IMG/VR virus record: IMGVR_UViG_3300000117_004064
Coordinates: 5 to 53,687 of that record
Source of the DNA: a virus
Direction: 5' to 3' (one strand)
DNA: 53,683 nt
Made by a program: the position numbers and the translations under genes. The notes under the pieces are model-generated. The model saw nothing but the letters and a program-made list of their open reading frames with translations, was not told the DNA's origin and made no database searches. Within the stretch, counting starts at the first letter, position 1. Each line of letters starts with the position of its first letter. Shown here piece by piece: positions 30,645-38,810 of the stretch.

Positions 30645-30931
30645 TGGCAACTAACGCAGAACGGATGGACCGTATTGAATCTAAGATTGATAAACTTTCA
30701 GAAGTTCTTGTGCAGATGGCAAGAGTTGAGGAAAAACTTATCAATCAAGAAGAAGACCATAAAGTCCTAAGAAAAGATATTTACCACCTATATGAAAAAG
30801 TTGGTGAAATGGAGAAAGTGGTTCAAAAGAATCAGATAACTGTAAATATTATAAATAGAATTAGTTGGATAATCATTACAGGCGTGGTGGGTGGTTTTGG
30901 CACCTTAATCACCTACCTGTTCAATAAGTAA
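30644..30931 (+). CDS. Coiled-coil membrane protein, possible holin-like
   Basis: 95 residues. A long N-terminal coiled coil (RMDRIESKIDKLSEVLVQMA) is followed by a C-terminal membrane helix (IIITGVVGGFGTLITYLF) and a basic end. The layout resembles XhlA-type hemolysin/holin accessory proteins. It lies between internal head proteins and a scaffold-like gene. Confidence 0.65.
   Translation: MATNAERMDRIESKIDKLSEVLVQMARVEEKLINQEEDHKVLRKDIYHLYEKVGEMEKVVQKNQITVNIINRISWIIITGVVGGFGTLITYLFNK
30850..30857 (+). promoter_or_regulatory. T4-type late promoter octamer inside the preceding gene
   Basis: TATAAATA at 30850-30857, 86 bases before the next gene's ATG. It lies within coding sequence, so it may be chance. 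Confidence 0.35.
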
Positions 30932-30943
30932 GGAATAATAAAA

Positions 30944-31927
30944 ATGTCAATGAGAACTGCCTTGATGGAAATGGCGAACAATCAATTAGATGAAGTAAAG
31001 TCTGTTGATTATGGTAGTCGTATGACTGATGCTCAAAAGAAAAAGTTTCATGACCTGAAGAAGAAAATGACAGGTGGTCCAGAGTATCAAAAAATCATGC
31101 GCAAGAACCAAAGCCCTGTAAAGTCGGATGATGAGTTTCATAATCTTGTTTTGAAAAAGGTAATGTCTGAAGAACGTGCTGCATGGGTGCCAGAGTCTAT
31201 TGCTGATGAGCAAGTAGAAGCATTCATGGAAGCAACTGTTGCTGCTATTGCAGAAGGTGAAGATACTTTTGTATTTGAAGGTAAGCACTACAAAGCAAAG
31301 ACCAAGAAAGAAGACAAACTTGATCCTGTCGGTCAAGAAGACGATGATGTTGATAACGACGGTGATGTAGATTCTTCTGACAAGTATCTGAAGAACCGTC
31401 GTAAGACAATCAAGAAGTCTATGAAAGACGATGATGACGATGAAGTAAATGAGATTGATGGTGCAGCTTCTGGTATGCGAGCAGCAGATAAAGAACCTAC
31501 TGTTAATCTCAAGGCGCTTAAGAAACGCCGTGCTGCTGAAAAGGCAAGAAAGACTGCACGTCCTAGTCCTCTTCGTGGTAAGAAAGACATGAAGTTTGAG
31601 TCTACAGAGTCTGTGGATGAAGCAAAAGCACCGGGTGCTACTGCACAGCATGGTCCAGATGCTAATACACAGGATACATTTGAGAAGCAGTTGTCTACTC
31701 GTAAAGGTGAAAAAGACTTTGTAGACCAGCACTCTATGGAAGTTGGTATGGACATTGAAAAGATTACTGCTGAAAACAAAAAGAGTATTGAAGCAGGACT
31801 CAAAGCATCTCCTGCTAGAATGGGTGACAACTTGAAGAATGGCGACAACTCTTTTGTAAGTCCTATTCAGTCTAATATCATTGATGGTATTACTAAAGCA
31901 TTACAACAAATGAAAACGAATAACTAA
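30944..31927 (+). CDS. Highly charged, scaffold- or internal-head-type protein
   Basis: 327 residues. The N-terminal helix MSMRTALMEMANNQLDEV is followed by lysine-rich sequence and a run of alternating acidic and basic segments. VGQEDDDVDNDGDVDSSDKY (about 128-147) looks like one or two calcium-binding DxDxDG loops. Long disordered-looking stretches and (L/I)xE sites are typical of T4-like prohead core proteins that are processed and remain in the capsid. No catalytic motif. Confidence 0.65.
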   Translation: MSMRTALMEMANNQLDEVKSVDYGSRMTDAQKKKFHDLKKKMTGGPEYQKIMRKNQSPVKSDDEFHNLVLKKVMSEERAAWVPESIADEQVEAFMEATVAAIAEGEDTFVFEGKHYKAKTKKEDKLDPVGQEDDDVDNDGDVDSSDKYLKNRRKTIKKSMKDDDDDEVNEIDGAASGMRAADKEPTVNLKALKKRRAAEKARKTARPSPLRGKKDMKFESTESVDEAKAPGATAQHGPDANTQDTFEKQLSTRKGEKDFVDQHSMEVGMDIEKITAENKKSIEAGLKASPARMGDNLKNGDNSFVSPIQSNIIDGITKALQQMKTNN

Positions 31928-31939
31928 AGGATTAATAAT

Positions 31940-32308
31940 ATGTTGAAAGCTCCTGCATGGGCAAAAAATGCCATTCCTACAGAAAAAGGTTGGGTAAGTC
32001 CTAAAGGCGAACTTCTGGTTGCTAGAAAACTTTCTGATAGACAGTTGACAGAGTATTGGAATGCACAAAAGAACGATGTTCCTGCTCCTGCGCCTATCCA
32101 AGAACCAGCACCAATCATTGAAGCAGACCCTATTATTGAAGAGGCAGCACCTACTGCTGAACCTCTGATTGAAGCAGAACCAGATGTAGATCATTGGTCT
32201 TTGACTAAGGCACAACTGGTAGAGCATGCTGCTGATGTTCATGGAGTAGAACTTGATTCTACTATGACTAAAGCAAAAATGATTGAGGCACTTGAATCGC
32301 AAATCTAA
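31940..32308 (+). CDS. SAP/Rho-N-like domain protein
   Basis: 122 residues. An N-terminal basic part (WAKNAIPTEKGWVSPKGELL) precedes a proline/acidic linker (APAPIQEPAPIIEADPIIEE). A C-terminal helix-extended-helix follows (SLTKAQLVEHAADVHGVELD then MTKAKMIEALE), the size and pattern of SAP or Rho-N DNA/RNA-binding motifs. Probably a virion- or DNA-associated late protein. Confidence 0.65.
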   Translation: MLKAPAWAKNAIPTEKGWVSPKGELLVARKLSDRQLTEYWNAQKNDVPAPAPIQEPAPIIEADPIIEEAAPTAEPLIEAEPDVDHWSLTKAQLVEHAADVHGVELDSTMTKAKMIEALESQI

Positions 32309-32311
32309 ATC

Positions 32312-32689
32312 ATGAAAATCCTTAGTGAAAAAGTAGAGGTAACAGAAGAGAACTATCTTATTGTTGCTGCTAAACATTATAATAATCCTCAGTGTTCTAG
32401 TACTGACGAATTCTATGCTGACCTTGATCGTATCAAGTATATCAAAAGAATTATCAATCGGTATCTAGAAACTGGGGAATTATCTGAAAGATTACTGATT
32501 AACCATATTATTGTATTTTGTAATGTATTTGGTATTGAGATTGGTGTAAAGATGATGGCACTAAAATTAGATTACAAATACTGGCCTGTCATCAAATCAT
32601 TCTTAGTATTCCTAAAGTATATTGAACCAGTTGATCTAGTTGGTATTACGATGGACCCAAAAGTTATTAATATTTTAAGAGAGATTTAA
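32312..32689 (+). CDS. Conserved late phage protein, DUF7207-like
   Basis: 125 residues, helical. The core YIKRIINRYLETGELSERLL then NHIIVFCNVFGIE resembles a short family found near head genes in T4-like phages (DUF7207 by memory). It lies three bases after the SAP-like gene and is coupled to the next (TAATG). Function unknown. Confidence 0.65.
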   Translation: MKILSEKVEVTEENYLIVAAKHYNNPQCSSTDEFYADLDRIKYIKRIINRYLETGELSERLLINHIIVFCNVFGIEIGVKMMALKLDYKYWPVIKSFLVFLKYIEPVDLVGITMDPKVINILREI

Positions 32690-33186
32690 TGTCCCTTTCA
32701 ACAGTTACTGATACCATATACACCTATAGATTTTTGAAGTTGTTGGTAACTCCATTCAACAAGACAAAAGCCTATGAGTTTGGTATTGTAGATGAGAATG
32801 GTAAACGGACTGACAAAGAAATCACAAATTCTGCTGAGAGAGATTCGTTTAACCTCTTCCATAGACTAGCATTTAATATGAAAAGATTGCTTGGTGCATT
32901 CCCCGGTGGTAAGTCTCGTATTGCATCCTATGTAGCAGCATTAGCACTCCTTAGAGAGAGTTATGGGGTTGATACAGAGGTTGTAATAAACGAAATGAGT
33001 ATTGATGAGGGTGATAAAAAATCTATCTCTACACTCCTAGAAGACTACTCTGAAGCACACCATCCTAAGAAAAAGAAAAAGAAGACTATTGAAAACGAAG
33101 AGGCTGGCACAACTACTGCTGATGTTGCTATGCCTCCTACACACATGAAGTTTAAGGCATTCGTAAGACGTAAAAAGGTAGACTAA
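32689..33186 (+). CDS. Conserved late phage protein, function unknown
   Basis: 165 residues. TYRFLKLLVTPFNKTKAYEF and FNMKRLLGAFPGGKSRIASY are blocks I associate with head-region proteins of marine T4-like phages. It ends in a basic tail with a run of Lys (PKKKKKKTIE) and a low-complexity Thr/Ala part. Probably virion-associated. Confidence 0.65.
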   Translation: MSLSTVTDTIYTYRFLKLLVTPFNKTKAYEFGIVDENGKRTDKEITNSAERDSFNLFHRLAFNMKRLLGAFPGGKSRIASYVAALALLRESYGVDTEVVINEMSIDEGDKKSISTLLEDYSEAHHPKKKKKKTIENEEAGTTTADVAMPPTHMKFKAFVRRKKVD

Positions 33187-33187
33187 T

Positions 33188-33640
33188 ATGTTTGCACTTC
33201 TTGGTTCTGTTCTAGGTTTCGGCACTTCCTTTGCTCCAAAGATTTTGGAGACGATTAATAAAGGTCGTGAACAGAAGCATGAACTTGCTAAGATGAAAAT
33301 GTCTGCTGATATTAAGATGCAGATGCAAGATGCTGAGTTTGATCATCTACAAGACATGGCTCACCATGAAGAACATAAACGTCTAATCGAACATGATATT
33401 GCTATCTCTAAAGAGACAGGGTTCTTTGCAGGACTTAAAAAAGGTGTGCGACCAATCATCACATACTGTTTCTTTGGTTTCTTTTTGTTCTATAAAATAG
33501 TCCTTGTAATGGAAGCAATGCGGTCAGGACAGGACATGGCAGCAATATCTGATGTAATATGGGATCCTCAATCCCAATCTATCTTTGCAGCAATCATTTC
33601 ATTTTGGTTTGGTTCACGGGCAGTTGAAAAACTAAAATAA
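33188..33640 (+). CDS. Holin of the GTA 3TM type
   Basis: 150 residues. A small hydrophobic N-terminus (LLGSVLGFGTSFAPKIL), a long amphipathic His/Met-rich helix (about 30-75), then GLKKGVRPIITYCFFGFFLF and a last helix (SIFAAIISFWFGSRAVEKL). The 'RPxITY' turn before the central membrane helix and the ending W-F-G-S-R-x-x-E-K resemble the 3TM holins of gene transfer agents. It would permeabilise the inner membrane for lysis. No endolysin is seen in this window. Confidence 0.75.
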   Translation: MFALLGSVLGFGTSFAPKILETINKGREQKHELAKMKMSADIKMQMQDAEFDHLQDMAHHEEHKRLIEHDIAISKETGFFAGLKKGVRPIITYCFFGFFLFYKIVLVMEAMRSGQDMAAISDVIWDPQSQSIFAAIISFWFGSRAVEKLK

Positions 33641-33641
33641 C

Positions 33642-33670
33642 TTGACAATGTGTAAAAAATAAGATAGTAT
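33642..33670 (+). promoter_or_regulatory. sigma70-type promoter for ribonucleotide reductase
   Basis: TTGACA (33642-33647) and TAGTAT (33665-33670), 17 bases apart, starting one base after the holin stop and 50 bases before the RNR start. Confidence 0.8.
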
Positions 33671-33719
33671 AAGTAATACACTAATTACACAACTCCATAC
33701 AAAATAAGAGGTACGTTCT

Positions 33720-35936
33720 ATGACAAACGGTCTAGACATGAGGGATTTTTTGTCCCAAACTAAATTCTATGAAGGTTATTCACGGTATATTGACGACGAA
33801 AACAGATATGAAAGTTGGGATGAATCTGTTGACCGTGTAATGGCAATGCACAAAGGTTATTATAAAGATAAGATGTCTACTGCACTTGCAAATGAGATGG
33901 CAACTGCTAGTAGTGCATATAAAGAAAAACGTGTTCTAGGCGCACAACGTGCTTTACAGTTTGGTGGCGACCAGCTGCTTAAACATCAAATGAAAATGTA
34001 TAACTGCACATCCTCTTATGTAGATCGTGCATCGTTCTTTGGTGAATATTTCTATATTCTTTTGTGTGGTGCAGGTGCAGGTTTCTCTGTCCAGAACCAC
34101 CATGTTAATAAACTCCCTGCTATCCAAGAACGTAAGAAGCAAGCAAAAGGTTATATTGTAGAAGATAGTATTGAAGGTTGGGCTTCTGCTCTAGATGTTC
34201 TTATGTCATCTTACTTTGTTGGTGGTGGTAACTACCCTGAGTTTGAAGGTCGTAGAGTATTCTTTGATATGACTAACATTCGTCCCAAGGGCGCAAAGAT
34301 TTCTGGTGGATTTAAAGCACCGGGTCCAGATGGTCTGCGTCAGGCACTTGACCGTATTGAATACCTTATTCAAGGTGTTGTAATGGGTTCTAAGGAATCT
34401 GTGCAGTTACGTCCTATTCATGTCTATGATATTGCTATGCACTGTGCTGATGCTGTCCTGTCTGGTGGTGTGCGGCGGTCTGCTACTATTTGTCTGTTCT
34501 CTCCTGATGATACAGAGATGATGAATGCCAAGACAGGCAACTGGTTTACTGATAATCCACAACGTGCAAGGTCTAATAACTCTGCTGTTATTGTTCGTAA
34601 AGAAACTACCAAAGAACAGTTTATGGGTATCATGGACAGCATTAAGCAGTTTGGTGAACCCGGATTTGTATTTGTAGAATCTACTGAGCATACAACTAAC
34701 CCATGTGTAGAGATTGGTATGTTCCCACAGATTGATGGTGAGTCTGGTTGGCAGGGTTGTAACCTGACAGAGATTAACGGTGGACTGTGTGTTGATGAAG
34801 AGTCATTCTACAAGGCATGTGAAGCTGGTGCTATTCTTGGCACACTACAGGCAGGATATACAGATTTTACATATTTGCCTGATACAACAAAAGCAATCTT
34901 TGACCGTGAGGCACTTCTTGGTGTGTCTATCACTGGATGGATGAATAATCCTGATATTCTTTTTGATGGCAAGATTCTAGAAAAGGGTGCAGAGATTGTT
35001 AAAGAAACTAATAAAAGAGTTGCTGAGTTACTTGGTATTAATGCTGCTGCTCGGACTACTTGTGTTAAGCCTTCTGGCAATGCTTCTGTACTCCTTGGCA
35101 CTGCAAGCGGAATTCATGCTGAACACTCTGAGCAATACATTAGAAACATTCAACTGAACAAAGACTCTGAAGTTGCACAGTTGATTGCTAAGACTAACCC
35201 TAACATGGTAGAAGACTCTGTATGGTCTGCTAATGGAACTGACTTTGTTGTCTCGTTCCCTATTACACCCAAGCAAGGTTCTATTCTGAAAGATAAACTT
35301 ATTGGAACTGACCACCTTGACTTAGTTGCCAAGGCACAAAAGCATTGGGTAAACACTGGTAAGAATCCAGAACTATGCGCAGACCCTACAGTATCACATA
35401 ACGTTTCTAATACTATTCTAGTAGAGGATTGGGATGATGTTGCTGAATATGTTTATAGCAATAGGGATAACTTTGCTGGTATTTCTTTCTTGTCTACTTC
35501 TGGTGATAAAGATTTCAATCAAGCGCCAAACACTGAAGTACTCGACGCTGAAAAAATGGTTGAAAAGTATGGAGTGGCTGCTGTATTAGCATCTGGTCTA
35601 GTTGTAGATGGTCTACAGGCATTTGATGACCTTTGGATGGGTTGTATGACTGCACAGGGATATGGTGAAGATATCTCTGCTGAAAGTTCTAAGAACACAC
35701 TGAAGAAAGATTGGGTGCGTAGGTTTACTGCATTCGCACATAAATACCTTGAAGGTGATCTGAAGAAAACCGAATACTGTTTGAAGGATGCATATCTTAT
35801 TCACAAGTGGGAAAAGATTCAAAGGTCTTACACGCAGGTAGAATGGATTTCTGAATTGTCGGAAAAGAAGTTTACTGATGTTGATACTCTTGGTGCTGCT
35901 GCATGTGCAGGTGGTGCTTGCGAGATTGACTTTTAA
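33720..35936 (+). CDS. nrdJ: Adenosylcobalamin-dependent (class II, monomeric) ribonucleotide reductase
   Basis: 738 residues, the size of the Lactobacillus leichmannii-type monomeric enzyme. It reduces ribonucleoside triphosphates using a B12-derived radical. MYNCTSSYVDR carries one active-site Cys region. GGVRRSATICLF and NPCVEIGMF followed by GWQGCNLTEING hold the radical Cys and Glu; the C-terminal ACAGGACEIDF contains the redox Cys pair. It implies the host makes or imports cobalamin. It has its own promoter and supplies dNTPs with ThyX. Confidence 0.93.
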   Translation: MTNGLDMRDFLSQTKFYEGYSRYIDDENRYESWDESVDRVMAMHKGYYKDKMSTALANEMATASSAYKEKRVLGAQRALQFGGDQLLKHQMKMYNCTSSYVDRASFFGEYFYILLCGAGAGFSVQNHHVNKLPAIQERKKQAKGYIVEDSIEGWASALDVLMSSYFVGGGNYPEFEGRRVFFDMTNIRPKGAKISGGFKAPGPDGLRQALDRIEYLIQGVVMGSKESVQLRPIHVYDIAMHCADAVLSGGVRRSATICLFSPDDTEMMNAKTGNWFTDNPQRARSNNSAVIVRKETTKEQFMGIMDSIKQFGEPGFVFVESTEHTTNPCVEIGMFPQIDGESGWQGCNLTEINGGLCVDEESFYKACEAGAILGTLQAGYTDFTYLPDTTKAIFDREALLGVSITGWMNNPDILFDGKILEKGAEIVKETNKRVAELLGINAAARTTCVKPSGNASVLLGTASGIHAEHSEQYIRNIQLNKDSEVAQLIAKTNPNMVEDSVWSANGTDFVVSFPITPKQGSILKDKLIGTDHLDLVAKAQKHWVNTGKNPELCADPTVSHNVSNTILVEDWDDVAEYVYSNRDNFAGISFLSTSGDKDFNQAPNTEVLDAEKMVEKYGVAAVLASGLVVDGLQAFDDLWMGCMTAQGYGEDISAESSKNTLKKDWVRRFTAFAHKYLEGDLKKTEYCLKDAYLIHKWEKIQRSYTQVEWISELSEKKFTDVDTLGAAACAGGACEIDF

Positions 35937-35953
35937 GTAGAAAGGAAAAACCT

Positions 35954-36496
35954 ATGGATATGAATGAATCCAGTCTATCTAGGATTTGGAGACACACTCA
36001 AGATCATACTACGGGTGCTATTACTACATTCCGTGATGATAGGTCTAAACAAGAAAACAAAAAGAATAACCGAGAACTTAAAGGTTATTTAAGAAACAAA
36101 GGTTATGGCGTAACTTCTGTTGACGGAAACTATATTGAACAATATGGAACTGTCAATGCCAAAGAAGTTACAGAGCCATCATTCTTTGTAGTTGACCTAA
36201 AAGATACAGGCAATCTTGAAAAAGATTTGAAAATGCTTGGTGCAAAGTATGACCAAGACTCTGTTCTTATTGTTCCTAAAGGTGGTAAAGGAGCTTATCT
36301 AATTGGAACTTCTAATAGAGAAGATGCCTTTCCATCTAAGAACAAAAAGGAAGTTGTCGGTAATAGTAAGATGGGTAAAGTTGCTGGGCAGTTCTTGTCT
36401 CGTATTAGAGGCAGAGAGTTTGCCTTTGAAAATGCTATGTCCTATAATGAAAGATGGGCAGATGCTATTCTTGCATCGAAAGTAGAAGAACGATGA
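35954..36496 (+). CDS. Small phage protein, function unknown
   Basis: 180 residues. It opens MDMNESSLSRIWRHTQDHTT, then NRELKGYLRNKGYGVTSVDG and YIEQYGTVNAKEVTEPSFFV, a pattern I recognise from T4-like marine phages without a known role. Alpha/beta, soluble. Coupled to the next gene by ATGA. Confidence 0.7.
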   Translation: MDMNESSLSRIWRHTQDHTTGAITTFRDDRSKQENKKNNRELKGYLRNKGYGVTSVDGNYIEQYGTVNAKEVTEPSFFVVDLKDTGNLEKDLKMLGAKYDQDSVLIVPKGGKGAYLIGTSNREDAFPSKNKKEVVGNSKMGKVAGQFLSRIRGREFAFENAMSYNERWADAILASKVEER

Positions 36497-36642
36497 AATA
36501 CCGTATTATCTGTGATACCTGCGAAGTAGAGAGTGTGGTTCATCTAATCTATGATGAACCACCTAACCACTGCCCTTATTGTGGTTCTGAACTCACTGAT
36601 GATGAGATTTCAGAATATGACGCAGGATGTCTTTGTGACTAA
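36493..36642 (+). CDS. Small zinc-ribbon protein
   Basis: 49 residues from ATG 36493, which overlaps the preceding stop. CDTC (9-12) and CPYCGSEL (27-34) form a four-Cys zinc ribbon, with two more Cys at the acidic C-terminus. It could bind nucleic acid or a host polymerase. Confidence 0.75.
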   Translation: MKYRIICDTCEVESVVHLIYDEPPNHCPYCGSELTDDEISEYDAGCLCD

Positions 36643-36649
36643 TATAAGT

Positions 36650-36683
36650 AACCTCAGTTGAAACACACTGGGGTTATTCTTTT
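36650..36683 (+). terminator. Rho-independent terminator
   Basis: AACCTCAGT (36650-36658) pairs with ACTGGGGTT (36667-36675) with one G-U pair, loop of eight, then ATTCTTTT. The next ATG follows only a few bases later, so the following gene must be read from readthrough or another promoter. Confidence 0.7.
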
Positions 36684-36685
36684 AT

Positions 36686-37129
36686 ATGTCTGAGAAATAT
36701 TATGGTTGGTATTATGAATTTGGTGAGTATGATCCTGAACATGCTCCAGAAGAGTTTGTAGGGTTCGTCTACAGGATACAAAACCTAGACACTAACCAGA
36801 AGTACATTGGTAAAAAACTGTTCTGGAACCGCAGGAAAACGAAGGTAAAGACCAAGGCTGGTGGAACTAAAACTAAGTATGTTACCAAAGAGTCTGACTG
36901 GAAGAGTTATTATGGTTCAAACAAGCAACTTCAGGAGCAAGTCCAAGAAGTCGGTGGTGATAAATACTATAGAGAAATCTTAAGGTTCTGTAAAACTAAA
37001 GGTGACTGTTCTTACTATGAAGCAAAATATCAGTTTGAATATAATGTGCTACTAAGGGATGATTACTTTAATGAATATATCCAGTGCCGGATTAATGCGA
37101 AACATTTGAAAAGAGACGATGATGAATGA
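36686..37129 (+). CDS. GIY-YIG-like endonuclease
   Basis: 147 residues. GFVYRIQNLDTNQKYIGKKL (about 26-45) is a GIY-YIG-type pair of strands, and the conserved Arg may be in the following WNRRK. SDWKSYYGSNKQLQEQVQ and the later Glu-containing CSYYEAKYQFE fit the rest of the fold. Similar short proteins occur widely in T4-like phages. It may be a degenerate homing nuclease or a repair/degradation nuclease. Confidence 0.65.
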   Translation: MSEKYYGWYYEFGEYDPEHAPEEFVGFVYRIQNLDTNQKYIGKKLFWNRRKTKVKTKAGGTKTKYVTKESDWKSYYGSNKQLQEQVQEVGGDKYYREILRFCKTKGDCSYYEAKYQFEYNVLLRDDYFNEYIQCRINAKHLKRDDDE

Positions 37130-37547
37130 GATTAAATTGAATGTTTTTGAGGTTCTGCAAAAAGTAGCAGCAACCAAAAAGAAAGAAGAAAAGATTGCCC
37201 TTTTACGGAAGCACGATTCTTTTGCTCTTAAGTCAGTCATTCAAGGCTGCTATAATTCCAATATTAAACTACTGTTGCCAGAGGGTGATCCACCATATAC
37301 CGCCTGTGATCCCCATAACTGTCCCTCAAACCTTTTGAGGAAGGCAAGAGACTTTGCTTACTTTGTAGGACAGAAAGGTAAAAACATTCGTCCTATTAAG
37401 AGAGAAACTATTTTCATTAATCTTTTAGAAGGTATCCATCCAGAGGATGCTAAGATTGTATTGCAGATGAAAAACAAAAAACCCTTCAAAGGTCTTTCAG
37501 CTGCTTTAGTCAAGGAGGTTTACCCAAACTTGATGCCACCTGACTGA
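37119..37547 (+). CDS. DUF6433-like phage protein
   Basis: 142 residues, starting within the end of the preceding gene. Helical and basic, with EKIALLRKHDSFALKSVIQG and the C-terminal KPFKGLSAALVKEVYPNLMP; the pattern recalls the DUF6433 family of T4-like phages (from memory). Function unknown. Confidence 0.65.
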   Translation: MMNEIKLNVFEVLQKVAATKKKEEKIALLRKHDSFALKSVIQGCYNSNIKLLLPEGDPPYTACDPHNCPSNLLRKARDFAYFVGQKGKNIRPIKRETIFINLLEGIHPEDAKIVLQMKNKKPFKGLSAALVKEVYPNLMPPD

Positions 37548-37589
37548 TTTGTTATGTAAACATATCAACTAACCGAAGGAATGCATTAT

Positions 37590-37757
37590 ATGCTCGTTTC
37601 TCAAATCGACCGTTTGAAAAAAGATTATCGTGAACTTGAACATTATGAAAGAAAACTAATTAAACAAGGGAGAGATAAAGTGGTAAGAAATATGAAATTG
37701 AAACGAGAATATCTGGGTAAATCAATAAAAGATTTAGAGGATCAACTTTATACTTGA
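37590..37757 (+). CDS. Small coiled-coil protein (55 aa)
   Basis: ATG 37590 with AAGGA ten bases upstream. Sequence VSQIDRLKKDYRELEHYERK and KLKREYLGKSIKDLEDQL are heptad-like and basic. Its last four bases are part of the next promoter's -35 box. Real by ribosome site and composition; no function. Confidence 0.55.
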   Translation: MLVSQIDRLKKDYRELEHYERKLIKQGRDKVVRNMKLKREYLGKSIKDLEDQLYT

Positions 37758-37782
37758 CAAGTTCTAAATTATAGTCTATAAT
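37754..37782 (+). promoter_or_regulatory. Consensus sigma70-type promoter
   Basis: TTGACA (37754-37759) and TATAAT (37777-37782), 17 bases apart, perfect boxes. Transcription would start near 37789, only about eight bases before a strong hairpin. Confidence 0.85.
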
Positions 37783-37796
37783 AAGTTTACTTTTGG

Positions 37797-37834
37797 GGCC
37801 CGGGGAATATATACATTCTCTGGGTCTTTTTATT
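37797..37834 (+). terminator. Promoter-proximal terminator/attenuator hairpin
   Basis: GGCCCGGGGAAT (37797-37808) pairs with ATTCTCTGGGTC (37815-37826) over 12 pairs with three G-U, loop ATATAC, followed by TTTTTATT. With the promoter just upstream it would make an RNA of roughly 45 bases or attenuate the unit with tRNA-Leu. Confidence 0.75.
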
Positions 37835-37891
37835 CATGACATTCGTATCTATATAATGTATTATCCATCTATAAACTAAAGGAGAAGAAAT

Positions 37892-37981
37892 ATGTTAGCA
37901 AAAGTATTTTGGAGAATCTTTTCTCTTGACACCAGCACTCATAGGAAGTATACTCTTTTATATGATGATTTGTGTGAATAA
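37892..37981 (+). CDS. Tiny basic peptide (29 aa)
   Basis: ATG 37892, with a strong AAAGGAG seven bases upstream. MLAKVFWRIFSLDTSTHRKY then LLYDDLCE. Amphipathic N-terminus. It lies between the attenuator and tRNA-Leu. Short, so only moderately sure. Confidence 0.45.
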   Translation: MLAKVFWRIFSLDTSTHRKYTLLYDDLCE

Positions 37982-37989
37982 TCTTATAT

Positions 37990-38077
37990 GCGGACATGGC
38001 GGAACTAGGTATACGCAACGGCCTTAAAAGCCGTCGGCCAATTGGCCTTGTGGGTTCGAGTCCCACTGTCCGCACCA
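37990..38077 (+). tRNA. tRNA-Leu (anticodon UAA)
   Basis: An 88-base cloverleaf: acceptor GCGGACA with TGTCCGC, anticodon stem ACGGC/GCCGT with loop CTTAAAA (anticodon TAA), a long class II variable arm (CGGCCAATTGGCC), T-loop TTCGAGT, and encoded CCA. It reads UUA, common in this AT-rich genome. Confidence 0.95.
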
Positions 38078-38096
38078 AAAACTTAAGAGGAAGATA

Positions 38097-38627
38097 ATGA
38101 ATAGTTATGACAAAAGACTGATTGAACGTCTAAGAAACTGGGAAAAGGTATATTCAGAAGACGAAGACAAACCTGAAGGTAATCTTTATTTGGAAGCAGC
38201 AGAAAGAATTGTTGAGTTATTAAAAAATCAACCTGAAGAATTGGACTACACTTTAGACTATGATCAAGATGGCTTGTGGCTATTACAAGATGGTAAGCAA
38301 GTAAGTCATATTCCACAGTCTTTGTTTGACAACCGTATCAGGCAGATTATCAGACAGTCTAAGTCTTTAGATCAGTTAGCAAAGTATGATCAAGAGGATG
38401 ATTTGATTGAAAAGGAAACACCTTTGTACCGAACAGAAACAATCTCAACAGATGACCTAACTTTAAGAAGGCTAAAGTATAGCCTACAACTTTGTAAAGA
38501 AACTAGAGATGAGATGAACAAGAAAAGAGATATGAAAGGCTGGACAGTACGTAATCAATGGGATTGGGACGATATCGTTCAAGACATTCATGCTTTAGAA
38601 AGAATTATTGATTTTTATGGACATTGA
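38097..38627 (+). CDS. Phage protein, function unknown
   Basis: 176 residues, AAGAGGAAG upstream. Acidic and helical; LYLEAAERIVELLKNQPEEL, then DYDQDGLWLLQDGK, and an Arg/Glu-rich C-terminus. No family recognised. It follows tRNA-Leu and precedes a DUF1289-like gene. Confidence 0.7.
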   Translation: MNSYDKRLIERLRNWEKVYSEDEDKPEGNLYLEAAERIVELLKNQPEELDYTLDYDQDGLWLLQDGKQVSHIPQSLFDNRIRQIIRQSKSLDQLAKYDQEDDLIEKETPLYRTETISTDDLTLRRLKYSLQLCKETRDEMNKKRDMKGWTVRNQWDWDDIVQDIHALERIIDFYGH

Positions 38628-38633
38628 TGAATA

Positions 38634-38810
38634 ATGTATATCACACCTTGTGTATCAATCTGTAAAATAGTAGAAGGCAAATGCGCAGGGTGCGGCCGCA
38701 CTCTAGAAGAGATTGCTAAATGGCGTAGTTATTCTGATGAAGAAAGACTTGACATAATGAAAAGATTAGGTTATGGTATCAGAAGAACTAAACACAGGAA
38801 TAAATCATGA
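38634..38810 (+). CDS. DUF1289-like small Cys protein
   Basis: 58 residues. TPCVSICKIVEGKCAGCGRT carries four Cys in the C-x3-C-x6-C-x2-C pattern of DUF1289 proteins, and LEEIAKWRSYSDEERLDIM is the typical continuation. Such proteins are widespread in proteobacteria and likely bind a metal. It is coupled to the next gene by ATGA. Confidence 0.85.
   Translation: MYITPCVSICKIVEGKCAGCGRTLEEIAKWRSYSDEERLDIMKRLGYGIRRTKHRNKS

Noticed and set aside
30986-31732. Minus-strand open frame of 248 codons
   Set aside because: It lies opposite the charged scaffold-type gene. The translation is Phe/Leu/Cys-rich, as expected from antisense of Lys/Asp/Glu codons.
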